Origin: GCA-002726655 sp046582185
GTDB taxonomy: Bacteria > Pseudomonadota > Gammaproteobacteria > Pseudomonadales > Azotimanducaceae
Direction: 5' to 3'
NCBI GenBank assembly: GCA_046582185.1
Contig: JAYGEX010000042.1
Location: 124,001-188,000, forward strand
DNA: 64,000 bases
The translations under genes and the position numbers were made by a program. Shown here one piece after another: positions 33,564-42,423 of the stretch; the first letter of the stretch is position 1, and each line of letters opens with the position of its first letter. The notes under the pieces were generated by a model that was not told where the DNA came from, made no database searches, and saw nothing but the letters and a program-made list of their open reading frames with translations.

Positions 33564-34691
33564 TTATGAATCACGCTTCAACTGAAACGTGCGGTTTGAA
33601 GTGTCTTTATTGAAGCTCTCGTTGGCTTCTCTTGGTTTTTCGTTTCTTGCTATTTCATTCTTTGCTATTTCATTCTTTGCTTTTTCATAGTCCGCTCTTC
33701 CTGAACCCGGGAGCGATGTAGATTGGTAGAGCCTTACCTGTATCTGAAAACCATTTCGCAGTCCAAGGTAGGCGCTTTGCCCTTTCTCCAGTGCGGCATC
33801 ATCTGCCCATTGATCGAGATCATCCGGGTCAAAGCCTAGCCACAAGTCGCCGCATGCGTCGCGGGTCCAGTCCTGATTATGGGAGCAAAGATCGGCAATT
33901 AGTAATCTGCCTCCTGGCTTCAGGAGTTTCGTTGCGATGTTGAATACCTGATGAGGAGATGCCAGGTGATGTAAGACCATGTTCAGTACGATGAGATCGG
34001 CTTTGTGAGTGTGATCCAGGTCCGATAATTCACCCAGGACAAAGCTTGCATTTATATAGCCGCCCAGACGCGCCTTCTCTCTGGTTTTATCTAACATCTC
34101 TTCTGCATTGTCCACGGCGATGAATGATTCGAATTCCGTGCATAATATGTCGATAAGATCGCTTTCCCCTGGGCCTACTTCGATAACTGTGCCCCTTTCC
34201 TCCCAATGCTCATTGAATAGAAGATCAGTGATGCACGCTGCGTAGTGAGGGAATTCAGCAATGAGGTTCTGGTTATCCTTCAGTCGATCTGCGTTCTTCT
34301 GGAAGAACTCCCTTGAGTGCTGTGCTCTTTCTCGATGGATTTCCTCGCAGCGCCTCTTAATAGCCACTGGCAGGGTGGTGAGTTTGTCCACAGAATCAAA
34401 GAGGCTGGTAATAAGGGCGCTGATGGGATTATCGGTAGGTATCAGGGCGCGCCGGTAGAATATTGAATTACCTTCCCTTCGGGTTTGTAATAAGCCAGCC
34501 CTGGAGAGAATCTTCAGATGATGACTCATGCCCGATTGAGTGGTATCAAAGATGTGGCAAAGTTCCAGTACACCAAAGGACTCGACACTTAACGCCCGCA
34601 CAATGTTTAACCGCAAGGAGTCCGCACTTGCCTTGCAAAAGGCAAGCAATTCCTCGGAATCTACGATCAGGCTTGTGCTCGCGGCGTTCAC
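33564..34691 (-). CDS. ArsR-family HTH fused to a SAM-dependent methyltransferase
   Basis: 375 residues. Residues about 10-100 form an ArsR-type winged helix (ELCHIFDTTQSGMSHHLKILSRAGLLQTRREGNSIFY, with recognition helix TQSGMSHHLKIL). A linker leads to a class I methyltransferase (motif I VIEVGPGESDL, about 166-176; LLIADLC, later). No ArsR metal-binding cysteine is obvious in the helix. Fusions of this kind often lie next to ahcY and are proposed to sense S-adenosylhomocysteine or adenosylmethionine. Start is GTG with AGGAAC upstream, which lies in the terminal end of repeat copy C. The C-terminal tail contains a 15-bp tandem repeat. Confidence 0.85.
   Translation of the reverse strand: MNAASTSLIVDSEELLAFCKASADSLRLNIVRALSVESFGVLELCHIFDTTQSGMSHHLKILSRAGLLQTRREGNSIFYRRALIPTDNPISALITSLFDSVDKLTTLPVAIKRRCEEIHRERAQHSREFFQKNADRLKDNQNLIAEFPHYAACITDLLFNEHWEERGTVIEVGPGESDLIDILCTEFESFIAVDNAEEMLDKTREKARLGGYINASFVLGELSDLDHTHKADLIVLNMVLHHLASPHQVFNIATKLLKPGGRLLIADLCSHNQDWTRDACGDLWLGFDPDDLDQWADDAALEKGQSAYLGLRNGFQIQVRLYQSTSLPGSGRADYEKAKNEIAKNEIARNEKPREANESFNKDTSNRTFQLKRDS
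33647..33691 (-). repeat. 15-bp tandem repeat (three units) in the ArsR-methyltransferase tail
   Basis: TTGCTATTTCATTCT is present twice in a row (33647-33661, 33662-33676) and a third degenerate unit follows to 33691. On the coding strand the units read as NEIAKNEIAxNE-like pentapeptides in the disordered C-terminus. The unit is a multiple of three, so copy-number change would not shift the frame. Confidence 0.8.
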
Positions 34692-34695
34692 TTAG

Positions 34696-34840
34696 TTAGT
34701 TCCTGTCCGGGAAGCGCATGACCTGAACAGAAAGTGTGGAACTATTTATATTGTTAGGCATAAAAAAAACAATCAATTACGAAGGAGTATCGGACTCGCG
34801 TGCGAGCCTCGGCGGTTTCCATTTACGGACAAAACTAATT
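34696..34840 (+). repeat. Dispersed repeat, copy C
   Basis: About 145 bp, the same length as copy B, with ends TTAGTTCCTGTCCGGGAAG at the left and the complement of AATTAGTTTTGTCCGTAAAT at the right. It shares the internal core GTTAGGCATAAAAAAAACAATCA and TTACGAAGGAGTATCGGACTCGCG with copy B; the centre hairpin CTCGC-GT-GCGAG (34797-34808 region) has a different sequence than in copy B but the same place. It lies 4 bases upstream of the GTG start of the ArsR-methyltransferase gene. The remaining 190 bases up to the HIT gene show no feature. Confidence 0.65.
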
Positions 34841-35030
34841 AAGCAATATCAAAAAAAGTCGATATAGTATCAGGGCATAATTGATATGCAAGCTATATCA
34901 ATAAATGTTGATGTTGGTTTGGGCTTTACCTTCCACAGAAAGCTATTCACCAATGTCATCAAACCGGTACACTATTGGTCTAAATTAGAAGGAAATGCTG
35001 GAACGAAATCAGGAAGGCGAGTCTTAGAAT

Positions 35031-35447
35031 ATGGCATACGATCCCGAGAATATTTTCGCTAAGATTCTGCGCAGCGAAGCACCTGCCTTCAAGGTCTATG
35101 AAAACGACTTCGCGCTGGCCTTTATGGATGTCATGCCACAAGTTGATGGCCACACCCTGGTTATTCCGAAGGATAGCGCTGAAAATATTCATGACGTGGA
35201 TGCAGAAATACTCGCAGCCACAATTCAGATGGTCCAGAAGGTTTCAGCTGCCGTTAAGCTCGCTTTTGCCGCACCTGGAATGATGATCGCGCAATTAAAC
35301 GGAGTTGATGCAGGGCAGTCGGTTTTTCATTTACACTTCCACATTATGCCCCGCTTCAGTGGTCTGGAATTCAAGTTGCATGCTCGTGAAGTAGAAGAAT
35401 CTGCGAAGCTTCAAGCACATGCTGAACGCATTCGTGAACATCTGTAA
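35031..35447 (+). CDS. HIT-family nucleotide hydrolase
   Basis: 138 residues. The histidine triad is HLHFHIM at 100-106 (H-x-H-x-H), with the upstream GHTLVIPKDSAENIHDVD (40-57) typical of HinT/Hit-family proteins. Such enzymes cleave nucleoside phosphoramidates or dinucleoside phosphates. The ATG lies after GTCTTAG; no strong ribosome-binding site is seen. No operon partner: the preceding gap holds repeat copy C. Confidence 0.93.
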   Translation: MAYDPENIFAKILRSEAPAFKVYENDFALAFMDVMPQVDGHTLVIPKDSAENIHDVDAEILAATIQMVQKVSAAVKLAFAAPGMMIAQLNGVDAGQSVFHLHFHIMPRFSGLEFKLHAREVEESAKLQAHAERIREHL

Positions 35448-35635
35448 AATTTATAGCACTGCTGAGTACGCATGCCGATTCAGTGGCCTGGCTCACAACT
35501 AAATCGTAAGAAATCGTCACGCGACTATCGATCAATGATAGCGGTATTCAATGTGAACTAAAGCATCCATTTCCGGAAAAATCAGCCGTTTCTGTACTTG
35601 ACCGATATTTGGGATATGTGGTTTATTCTCCTTAT

Positions 35636-36112
35636 ATGACAGGTGCATTGAGCCAATTACAGATGGTGTACATAGCGGAGGAAGACAGAATTCTGTTCCG
35701 CGTTAACTCCACGGACAAGAAAGAATACAGATTCTGGCTGACCAGACACTACGCAACGCTCCTGGCAAAGGTGCTGAAAGATCATAAAAAGGTCGACCCC
35801 GATGTCAGTGTTCAGGCGACCCCTCAGGCCAAAGCTGCGGTTCAGGAATTTAAAAAGGAAAAGGCCCTAGGCGAGGCCACCTTTGGCAAGAAGTTTGAAG
35901 GTGACAATAATGAGTATCCCCTCGGCCATGATATTAAGTTGGCATTTAAGCTTAGCTACAACCATAGAGAGGACGGCACGATGCAGCTGAGCATCCTTCC
36001 CAAGGAAGGTCAGGGCATCAATACTACGCTGACGCAGTTGCTTAGCGCAGCAGTAAACAAGGGTGATTGGAAATTAGATGGGTGGATTACACCGCCAGCG
36101 CCTAAATCGTAA
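35636..36112 (+). CDS. Conserved hypothetical protein
   Basis: 158 residues from ATG at 35636; a TTG 27 bases earlier is in frame but adds nothing of note. The sequence starts MTGALSQLQMVYIAEEDRIL and continues FRVNSTDKKEYRFWLTRHYATLLAKVL, a pattern I associate with uncharacterised gammaproteobacterial proteins. The middle is Lys/Gln-rich, and the C-terminal half has beta-strand-like alternation (DIKLAFKLSYNHREDGTMQLSILP). No motif suggests an enzyme. It is followed by a rho-independent terminator, so it is a short single-gene transcript. Confidence 0.6.
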   Translation: MTGALSQLQMVYIAEEDRILFRVNSTDKKEYRFWLTRHYATLLAKVLKDHKKVDPDVSVQATPQAKAAVQEFKKEKALGEATFGKKFEGDNNEYPLGHDIKLAFKLSYNHREDGTMQLSILPKEGQGINTTLTQLLSAAVNKGDWKLDGWITPPAPKS

Positions 36113-36282
36113 GAAGACATAATTATCAACTAGTTGCGAGGTATATGTCATTCAATAGCTCACCTAACCTGAAGCATGAGGGGTGTTATTTCCATCAACC
36201 TTCCATTGTACCTTCATAGTCGCGGTCTAAACTGGAGGAACGAACGAACATACGTTCACATTAGCTCATTGTTGGTGCTGCA

Positions 36283-36328
36283 GGCCCTTACTCCTTTCTT
36301 CCCCCGAAAGTTGTTAGGGCTTTTTTTT
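36283..36328 (+). terminator. Rho-independent terminator
   Basis: A hairpin with GGCCCTTA...TTAGGGC arms and an inner CTTTC...GAAAG pair (36283-36320) is followed by a run of eight T (36321-36328). It ends the plus-strand transcript of the gene at 35636. The 260-base gap holds nothing else except a small GAACATACGTTC palindrome. Confidence 0.8.
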
Positions 36329-36372
36329 GCCTGATATATAGTGACGAGATCCAGTGGGTCAATCAGGAACGT

Positions 36373-38544
36373 CTAGCTGGTTGCGAAAGATTGCGATGAC
36401 GTCGATTTAAATAGAGGCAACTTAACCCGGAGCGTAACCCCATTTCCATTTAGAAGGTTGCTTGCGCTAACACTTCCACCATGTTGCTCTGCGATGATTC
36501 GGACAACATAGAGACCTAGCCCAAAATGAAGCCGGTTATCCGGGTTTGATTCCCGGACAGACACCATTGAGTCAAATATATTCTCTATCATGTCACGGGG
36601 AATGCTGGAGCCCTGATTGGTAACGAATAGGGTCAGGAATTCTGCATCAGTTGTGAGGCCCACCGTAATTGTTGTGCCTGTCTGCGAAAAGTCCACAGCA
36701 TTGTCGATAAGCTTGTCCAGTAGCTGCTCAATTCGATAGTCGGAAACTATACTGCGTACGGGTTGTTGTGTGCCCCGGTATTCAAAATTACGCTTCGGTT
36801 GTGTTGTTCTGCAGTTGGCCAGATAGTTCTGAACCATGTCGTGCAAATCGACAACTTCGAAATCTTCGGCTTGCAAAGCTTCTTCCAGGTTCGCGGCGTC
36901 AGCCAGGTTCTGGACGATCATGCCAATGCGAATCACGCCGCGTTTTGCACTTTCCAGATACTTCTTTTTTTCTTCATCAGATGTTTCGCTTTCCAGGTTC
37001 TGCAAAGAAGTTGATAGCGTGTTGAGAGGGTTGTTGATTTCGTGGCGTAACGTTCTTGGCATGTTTTCCAGGAACTGATTGTGCTGGTGAAGCCTGGACA
37101 ACATATTGGATATGCTGCGGGCAAGGTCTCCGATCTCATCTCCGGATTTTGTTTCTGCCTTTATCTGGTTGGTTTTTAGGCGCCCGTATTTGTCAATTGC
37201 GTCAGTTGTTTCAATCCCCAATCGACGAATTCGGCCAGCCAGGCGAACCGAAAATACAAGAATTAAGGCGACGAAGATAAATAGTGAGGCAATGGAAAAA
37301 TTCAGGATCCTTTGCAATGCGTCTCTCCTAAGCTGCAATATCCGCTTGGTATTTTGTTTTAGAACCACGGTGCCGATCACCTCATTTTGGGCAATGATCG
37401 GGTGTGCTGCCAATATCATTTCGCCTTCATCAACTGTGTATATTCGTCGATAACTCGGAATACCTGCTAGTGAGTCAGTGATGATCTTGTCTTCCAGCGC
37501 TGCAGTATCCTCCTTAAAGCCTGTATCCATAACATTGTAGAGTGGATCCAATAGAAGGTTGGTAAAGGTAAACCAGCTTTCGTACCACTTGGTTTCGCCA
37601 TCAATATTCTGGGGGATTGTGTTTGATCGATAGCTGCCCACCTCCGCTCGAACACGCCGCTGGGCGTCAACCACCTGAATGTTGGCGCCTGAATATCCCA
37701 GACCTTCAACGATTCGTAATACCTCCGGTGACTTTAGTAACACTAAGCCGAATGCTTCTCTGCCTGCGGAGGGCAGGGTGCCAGTGATCGACTCGATTGC
37801 CCTTGTTTCAGGGTTGTCTACGTCAGCGACCGCCAGGCCAAAGTGTTTGGTAGAGCCCAATAACTCAAGGGGTATCCTGAACTCAATTGAGTAACCCTCG
37901 TCTGTTTGTGTCATGAAGCCAGGGATACGATTTTCGGGTTCACCCTGAATGGCATAACGCCAGTCATCGTCCATCAGGTAGGCGGTGGTAACGCCAGGCT
38001 CAGTCATTGTAATGACCAGTTTGTGGACTAGATCGTCCTGGCCGGTAAAGGTTACTCGAACATGATCGCTGAGATCGAGGCGTAGAATGTTTCTGTCTCT
38101 GAACACCAGCTGATTGTCTTTAACCTGGACCAGTGCGTAGACTTGACCTTTGTGTTCGCCCAGCACCAGGTAGAATTGGCTAATGCTTTTTGCGTCCCCT
38201 TCGGGAAAATTAAGATTTCCAAAGCCGACGTTGTAGTCCAGCACGTCTTCCCAATCGTTACTTTTACCATCGATACGAATCGGAGTTTTGAGCGGGTGGG
38301 CATATAGCTGTTCATAGCCTTCTGGAGACAGAGGCAGCTCATTGAATAGATCGGAGCGGCCATTGAGCAAGGTTGAGATACCTTCAGCTGTCAGTATCTG
38401 GGCGTTAGCCTGGCCATCAATCAGGAAGTCTTCCATCTCGTTGAGATAGAGGTAGCTGAACCATGGAATCACAATGAGCGCGAAGCTCATTAGTATCAAT
38501 AATTTAGTGCCGAGCCTGGGACCCCTGAACGATGATTTAGCCAT
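36373..38544 (-). CDS. PdsS-like sensor histidine kinase
   Basis: 723 residues. TM1 about 14-33 (LLILMSFALIVIPWFSYLYL), then a long periplasmic domain (35-415) containing a carbohydrate-binding-like beta-sandwich (from IRIDGKSNDWEDV), TM2 about 411-433, a HAMP-like region, the HisKA box with phospho-accepting H501 (LRHEINNPLNTL), and the HATPase (LDKLIDNAVDF, GLGLYVVRIIAEQHGG). Architecture, length and N-terminal sequence match the sensor of the 'proteobacterial dedicated sortase' system. The response regulator lies 21 bases upstream on the same strand, so both are one operon. No sortase or target is in this window. Confidence 0.8.
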   Translation of the reverse strand: MAKSSFRGPRLGTKLLILMSFALIVIPWFSYLYLNEMEDFLIDGQANAQILTAEGISTLLNGRSDLFNELPLSPEGYEQLYAHPLKTPIRIDGKSNDWEDVLDYNVGFGNLNFPEGDAKSISQFYLVLGEHKGQVYALVQVKDNQLVFRDRNILRLDLSDHVRVTFTGQDDLVHKLVITMTEPGVTTAYLMDDDWRYAIQGEPENRIPGFMTQTDEGYSIEFRIPLELLGSTKHFGLAVADVDNPETRAIESITGTLPSAGREAFGLVLLKSPEVLRIVEGLGYSGANIQVVDAQRRVRAEVGSYRSNTIPQNIDGETKWYESWFTFTNLLLDPLYNVMDTGFKEDTAALEDKIITDSLAGIPSYRRIYTVDEGEMILAAHPIIAQNEVIGTVVLKQNTKRILQLRRDALQRILNFSIASLFIFVALILVFSVRLAGRIRRLGIETTDAIDKYGRLKTNQIKAETKSGDEIGDLARSISNMLSRLHQHNQFLENMPRTLRHEINNPLNTLSTSLQNLESETSDEEKKKYLESAKRGVIRIGMIVQNLADAANLEEALQAEDFEVVDLHDMVQNYLANCRTTQPKRNFEYRGTQQPVRSIVSDYRIEQLLDKLIDNAVDFSQTGTTITVGLTTDAEFLTLFVTNQGSSIPRDMIENIFDSMVSVRESNPDNRLHFGLGLYVVRIIAEQHGGSVSASNLLNGNGVTLRVKLPLFKSTSSQSFATS

Positions 38545-38565
38545 CGGTAGGAAATTATCTCCCCG

Positions 38566-39261
38566 TTACTTGACTGACCATCGATAGCCAAAGCCGTACT
38601 CGCTTTTGATGCTGTTAAATTCCGGGTCGATGCTCTCAAATTTCTTCCGGATATTTCTCATATGAGTATTGATAGTGTTATTGGTCACCAGGCTTTGCAT
38701 GGTCGCATTCATGAGTGTGTCATAGGAGACAGCGTGACCGGGTACGCGTACCAACTTGGCAAGCATTCTGAATTCAGTGCCGGACAAGTTGATCGGGCTA
38801 TCCTTCCAGGAGACAAGTAGAGCCTCCTGATCTATGGACATATCGCCAACAATTTTTGCTGTGTTAGACGTGCTTGCCTGTATCCGTGCTTCGTTGATTC
38901 GTAACAGTGAGCTGATCTTTTCAGAGAGGTAATCAAGAGAAATGGGCTTCGGCAGATAATCCCATGCACCGAGTCGCAAGCCGCTGATTTTGTCGATTTC
39001 TGCGATCCGTTCCGTGAGGAATATCACAGGTAGAGTGGGCGATCGAGATAACAGGTCGCGACATATCTCAAATCCGGCATCAACCTCGTCTCCAAGAATG
39101 ATATCGAGTATGGCGAGATCCGGCAGCCCGCGGTCGAATCCTGCCAGCGCCTCCTCTCGGTTACTGTAGGCAATGACCTCATATCCCTTACGGGTTATTG
39201 CATCTACATAATTACTGCGCTGATCCGGATCGTCTTCAACTATAGCGATTGTCTTTGCCAT
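38566..39261 (-). CDS. PdsR-like OmpR-family response regulator
   Basis: 231 residues. Receiver domain 1-120 with phosphorylated D53 (LAILDIILGD), acid pocket ED at 9-10 and K near 104; DNA-binding winged helix in the C-terminal half (INLSGTEFRMLAKLVRVPGHAVSYDTLM...NTHMRNIRKKFESIDPEFNSIKSEYGFGYRW). First of the two genes: transcription runs regulator then kinase, with a 21-base gap. Its sequence fits the PdsR response regulator of the sortase-associated system, but target genes are not visible. Confidence 0.86.
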   Translation of the reverse strand: MAKTIAIVEDDPDQRSNYVDAITRKGYEVIAYSNREEALAGFDRGLPDLAILDIILGDEVDAGFEICRDLLSRSPTLPVIFLTERIAEIDKISGLRLGAWDYLPKPISLDYLSEKISSLLRINEARIQASTSNTAKIVGDMSIDQEALLVSWKDSPINLSGTEFRMLAKLVRVPGHAVSYDTLMNATMQSLVTNNTINTHMRNIRKKFESIDPEFNSIKSEYGFGYRWSVK

Positions 39262-39625
39262 GGGAACTCCTGGTTCTAGGGAGGCGGTGCATCAAATTAT
39301 CATGTCGAGCTATCATAGCGATGCTTGCGCCGGAATATCTGTTAATTTTGACAACGCGGAGCTTAAGAATTTCCCGAGTGTCTGGATATATTTTTAGGAC
39401 ACTTAATTACCCGAAAAATGCCCTACAAACCACTGATTTTTCAACTATTTTGCTCGATCCATCATTTCTCCATATTAATCCAACGAACCTTCACTTTCTT
39501 TCACCCTAAGATTGCTCTTTGTAGGTTTAACTGTAGTTCATGTAACAGCCTGTAATACCAAGGCAATAGGAATTGGTCAGCCGCTCAGGCGCCGGTTCAT
39601 TAGTAGAGACAAAGAGATTGAGCTT

Positions 39626-39856
39626 ATGAAAATTTTCGTACCAATGCCAGATGAAAACATGAACGACAGACGGGGCATTATTGGTCGGGTTGTTCCTTTC
39701 AGTCCGGAATTCCTGCTGGAAAGTGAGAAGGTCCAGCAAGGAAGGAAGCCAAGCAACTGGATTTCCGACAATGACTATTCGGCAGCCTGTGCCAGGCTTC
39801 GTGTTAACGATCGCGTCACTCATCTTGTCAAGAACGGAGCCTTCGCTACTGCCTAA
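39626..39856 (+). CDS. Small conserved hypothetical protein
   Basis: 76 residues from ATG at 39626. The frame is open for 38 more codons, but those contain no family-like sequence and the ribosome-binding site best placed is GAGATTGAG just before 39626. It reads MKIFVPMPDENMNDRRG and continues IIGRVVPFSPEFLLESEKVQ, with ARLRVNDRVTHLVKNG in the C-terminal part. I do not recognise the family. It faces the sugar kinase gene tail to tail. Confidence 0.5.
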   Translation: MKIFVPMPDENMNDRRGIIGRVVPFSPEFLLESEKVQQGRKPSNWISDNDYSAACARLRVNDRVTHLVKNGAFATA

Positions 39857-39866
39857 AGGACTCTTG

Positions 39867-40754
39867 TTAAAAAGACTCTAATTCGTCCAGGCGAGGAATT
39901 GACGAGGCAGCACCTTGCCTACCTACACAAATTGCTGCCGCTTTGCAGGCGTTTTCCAGACATTGTTCAATGGACAGACCTTGCATGAATCCTGCAAAGA
40001 AGTACCCGGTAAATGTATCTCCCGCCCCTGTGCTGTCTACCGCCTTAACCTTGAAAGCGCCTTGACGATATTGTTGCTCCTTGTCTCTATAGATCGCACC
40101 AGATTCCCCGAGGGTTAGGATGATCTTCGAATCGGGATATCTTGCAAGCAAACTATCCATAATTTCTTGTGGCTTATCTTTGCCGCTTATCGCCTCCGCC
40201 TCAATCTCGTTCAGAACAAAGAATTCCACTTTCTCTAATGGATAACTCGATACTTCGTCGGTGATAGGCGCTGCATTGAAGATAATCCGCTGGCTTTTTT
40301 CAGCTGCAATATTGATCAGATCTGGCAGATAACTCGTCTCATTTTGTATTAACAGGAAGTCTCCAGGGGATGTATCAGCCAGTGCATCGATAAAGTCCTG
40401 CCTCTTCAGTGTCTTGTTGGCGCCGCCATAGATAACGATTGCATTTTCCCCGGATGGCACGACTTGAATGTTCGCATGACCCGTTGGAATATCGACTACT
40501 TGAGTCAACGAGGTGTCAACGCCTGCCTCTGAAAGTAGTGTCTTTAGCCAGATACCATCGTGGCCAACCCTTCCCGCGTGTTTGAGACTAATACCGGCAT
40601 GTGCGAGGGCAAGCGACTGATTGAGACCCTTGCCACCTGGGTGGACTTGATAATCAACACTAGCCAGGGTTTCGCCTGGCTTCACAAAGTAAGGAACTGC
40701 ATAAACATTGTCGATGCAATATGAGCCGAAGTTAATGATACTGACTGGGTTCAT
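39867..40754 (-). CDS. PfkB-family sugar kinase (ribokinase-like)
   Basis: 295 residues. The C-terminal signature DSTGAGDTFTGYFFAG (about 239-254) carries the catalytic aspartate and the anion hole; the N-terminal GGKGLNQSLALAHAG (35-49) and GAVGHDGxG-like GRVGHDGIW are typical of ribokinase. It phosphorylates a pentose or nucleoside with ATP; ribokinase is the best guess, but the substrate is not fixed by the sequence. It is divergent from the sulfatase at 40909, 154 bases away. Confidence 0.85.
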   Translation of the reverse strand: MNPVSIINFGSYCIDNVYAVPYFVKPGETLASVDYQVHPGGKGLNQSLALAHAGISLKHAGRVGHDGIWLKTLLSEAGVDTSLTQVVDIPTGHANIQVVPSGENAIVIYGGANKTLKRQDFIDALADTSPGDFLLIQNETSYLPDLINIAAEKSQRIIFNAAPITDEVSSYPLEKVEFFVLNEIEAEAISGKDKPQEIMDSLLARYPDSKIILTLGESGAIYRDKEQQYRQGAFKVKAVDSTGAGDTFTGYFFAGFMQGLSIEQCLENACKAAAICVGRQGAASSIPRLDELESF

Positions 40755-40908
40755 ATTCTTGGCAACTGAGTGAATGTATTAATCTAATCGCGCGTCAGGC
40801 TTGCCTTGGCGGGCCGCGATTAACGGAAGCAGGAGTGTAACCTGTTTCGCCTAAGAATTTTGATATGATGCCAATCGGACAGGACTACATAGTCAGGGGT
40901 TTCTTAAG

Positions 40909-42408
40909 GTGATAGCAAGAACGACTTTACTTTCCAGTGCAGACGGACTGCTTAAGCTGGTGATATGCATCCTGCTGCTGCCATTGACTTTGCTTTACGA
41001 CTCCGATGCTTACTGTGCTTCTACTAATGACTCCTTTGCGATTCGCGAAGAGAAGCCGAATGTCCTGATCATCTATGTTGATGATTTGGGTTATGGCGAT
41101 ACAGGCGTTTATGGTCATCCAATAGTGCAAACACCGAACATTGATTCTCTGGCAGCGCAAGGCGCTCGGTTTTCCCAATTTTATGCGCCGTCTGCGCTTT
41201 GCTCACCGTCGCGGGCAGCCCTGCTCACGGGAAGGACGCCCTATCGAACAGGTGTCAGAAGCTGGATTCCCGATAACTCGCCGATCTCACTTGGGCGAAA
41301 TGAAATTACCATTGCCGACTTGCTTAAGAATGAGGGATATCGGACAGCTGTAATTGGCAAGTGGCACCTGAATGGTGGCCTGGGAATGGAGGATGCACCA
41401 CAGCCGCGGGACTTTGGCTTTGATTTTCAATATGGATTGGCCGCCTGGGTCAAAAACGCTGCCGCAGAGAAGTCTGGATCGGGCGCTCTCTTTCCAGACA
41501 ATATGTATGTCAATAACAAGCCGGTTGGTGCGACCCATCGCTACAGCGCCGAATTGGTTTCTGATGAAGCGATTGCATGGCTTGCCGGAAATGATGATCC
41601 GTTTTTTCTCTATTTAACCTATAGCGAAGTACATACGCCCATTGCCAGCCCGGAAAAATACATAAAGATGTACGACCAGTTTCTGACCCAGGAATCCAGG
41701 CAAAATCCTTTGCACTACTATTTTGATTGGGCGAACAGACCATACAGGGGCAAGGGTGAATATTATGCCAACATCACTTATATGGATGCACAATTGGGCA
41801 GGGTTCTGGCATGGTTAAATCGGGAGGACAAGCTTGACAACACGCTGATTATCTTCAGTAGTGATAACGGTCCGGTAACGGCTGAGGCTAGTGAGCCCTG
41901 GGAGCTCTCAATGGCGGGGGAAACGGGAGGATTAAGGGGTAAAAAACGCTATCTCTATGAAGGAGGAATCCGCGTTCCCGGCATCATTCGATATCCTTCA
42001 CTTGTTGAGCCGGCAACGATCATCGATTCGCCAGTATCAGCGTTGGATATTTTGCCGACGATTGCTGATATTACTGGCGCGAAGATTCCCGATGATCGGC
42101 CACTTGATGGTCAGTCTCTGCTTGGTTTATTGCAGGGGAAAGGCCAGGTGCGGGAACGACCCTTCTATTGGTCCATTCCGACGCCCGATGGAATGGAATA
42201 TGCGTTACGAGACGGTGACTGGAAATTGGTTCTTGATGGTGATTTGGAGCCACGCTACCTCTTTAATCTTAGGCGGGATCGTTACGAAGTGCACAATCTA
42301 GTGAAATCGAAGCCTGTTGAGCTCGGCAAGATGATGGTTCAGTTTAGCCAATATCGTATGAATGTTGAGTCGGATCCTATACGAGCTGCGAGAAACCAAG
42401 AACCGTGA
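40909..42408 (+). CDS. Exported sulfatase (arylsulfatase type)
   Basis: 499 residues. GTG start; a hydrophobic segment (about 16-33) followed by YCAST makes a signal peptide or anchor. Formylglycine motif C98-S-P-S-R102-AALLTGRTPYRTG and the metal-binding YVDDLGYGD (57-65) are intact; later FSSDNGPV and GRLDG-type DDRPLDGQSLL are standard. It hydrolyses a sulfate ester outside the cytoplasm, probably of a polysaccharide, and must be modified by formylglycine-generating enzyme encoded elsewhere. The region between this gene and 42511 has no clear start for the next gene. Confidence 0.9.
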   Translation: MIARTTLLSSADGLLKLVICILLLPLTLLYDSDAYCASTNDSFAIREEKPNVLIIYVDDLGYGDTGVYGHPIVQTPNIDSLAAQGARFSQFYAPSALCSPSRAALLTGRTPYRTGVRSWIPDNSPISLGRNEITIADLLKNEGYRTAVIGKWHLNGGLGMEDAPQPRDFGFDFQYGLAAWVKNAAAEKSGSGALFPDNMYVNNKPVGATHRYSAELVSDEAIAWLAGNDDPFFLYLTYSEVHTPIASPEKYIKMYDQFLTQESRQNPLHYYFDWANRPYRGKGEYYANITYMDAQLGRVLAWLNREDKLDNTLIIFSSDNGPVTAEASEPWELSMAGETGGLRGKKRYLYEGGIRVPGIIRYPSLVEPATIIDSPVSALDILPTIADITGAKIPDDRPLDGQSLLGLLQGKGQVRERPFYWSIPTPDGMEYALRDGDWKLVLDGDLEPRYLFNLRRDRYEVHNLVKSKPVELGKMMVQFSQYRMNVESDPIRAARNQEP

Positions 42409-42423
42409 AAAATCAATCGCTAA

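Noticed and set aside
32013..34840. The repeats as integron attC sites (GTTAGGC/GTTAAGC in copies B and C)
   Set aside because: The GTTRRRY-like motif is internal, not terminal, is not kept in copies A, D and E, and there is no matching RYYYAAC at the other end and no cassette array.
34696..34840. S-adenosylhomocysteine riboswitch upstream of the ArsR-methyltransferase/ahcY pair
   Set aside because: The sequence is a copy of the dispersed repeat found at unrelated genes and lacks the known riboswitch core.
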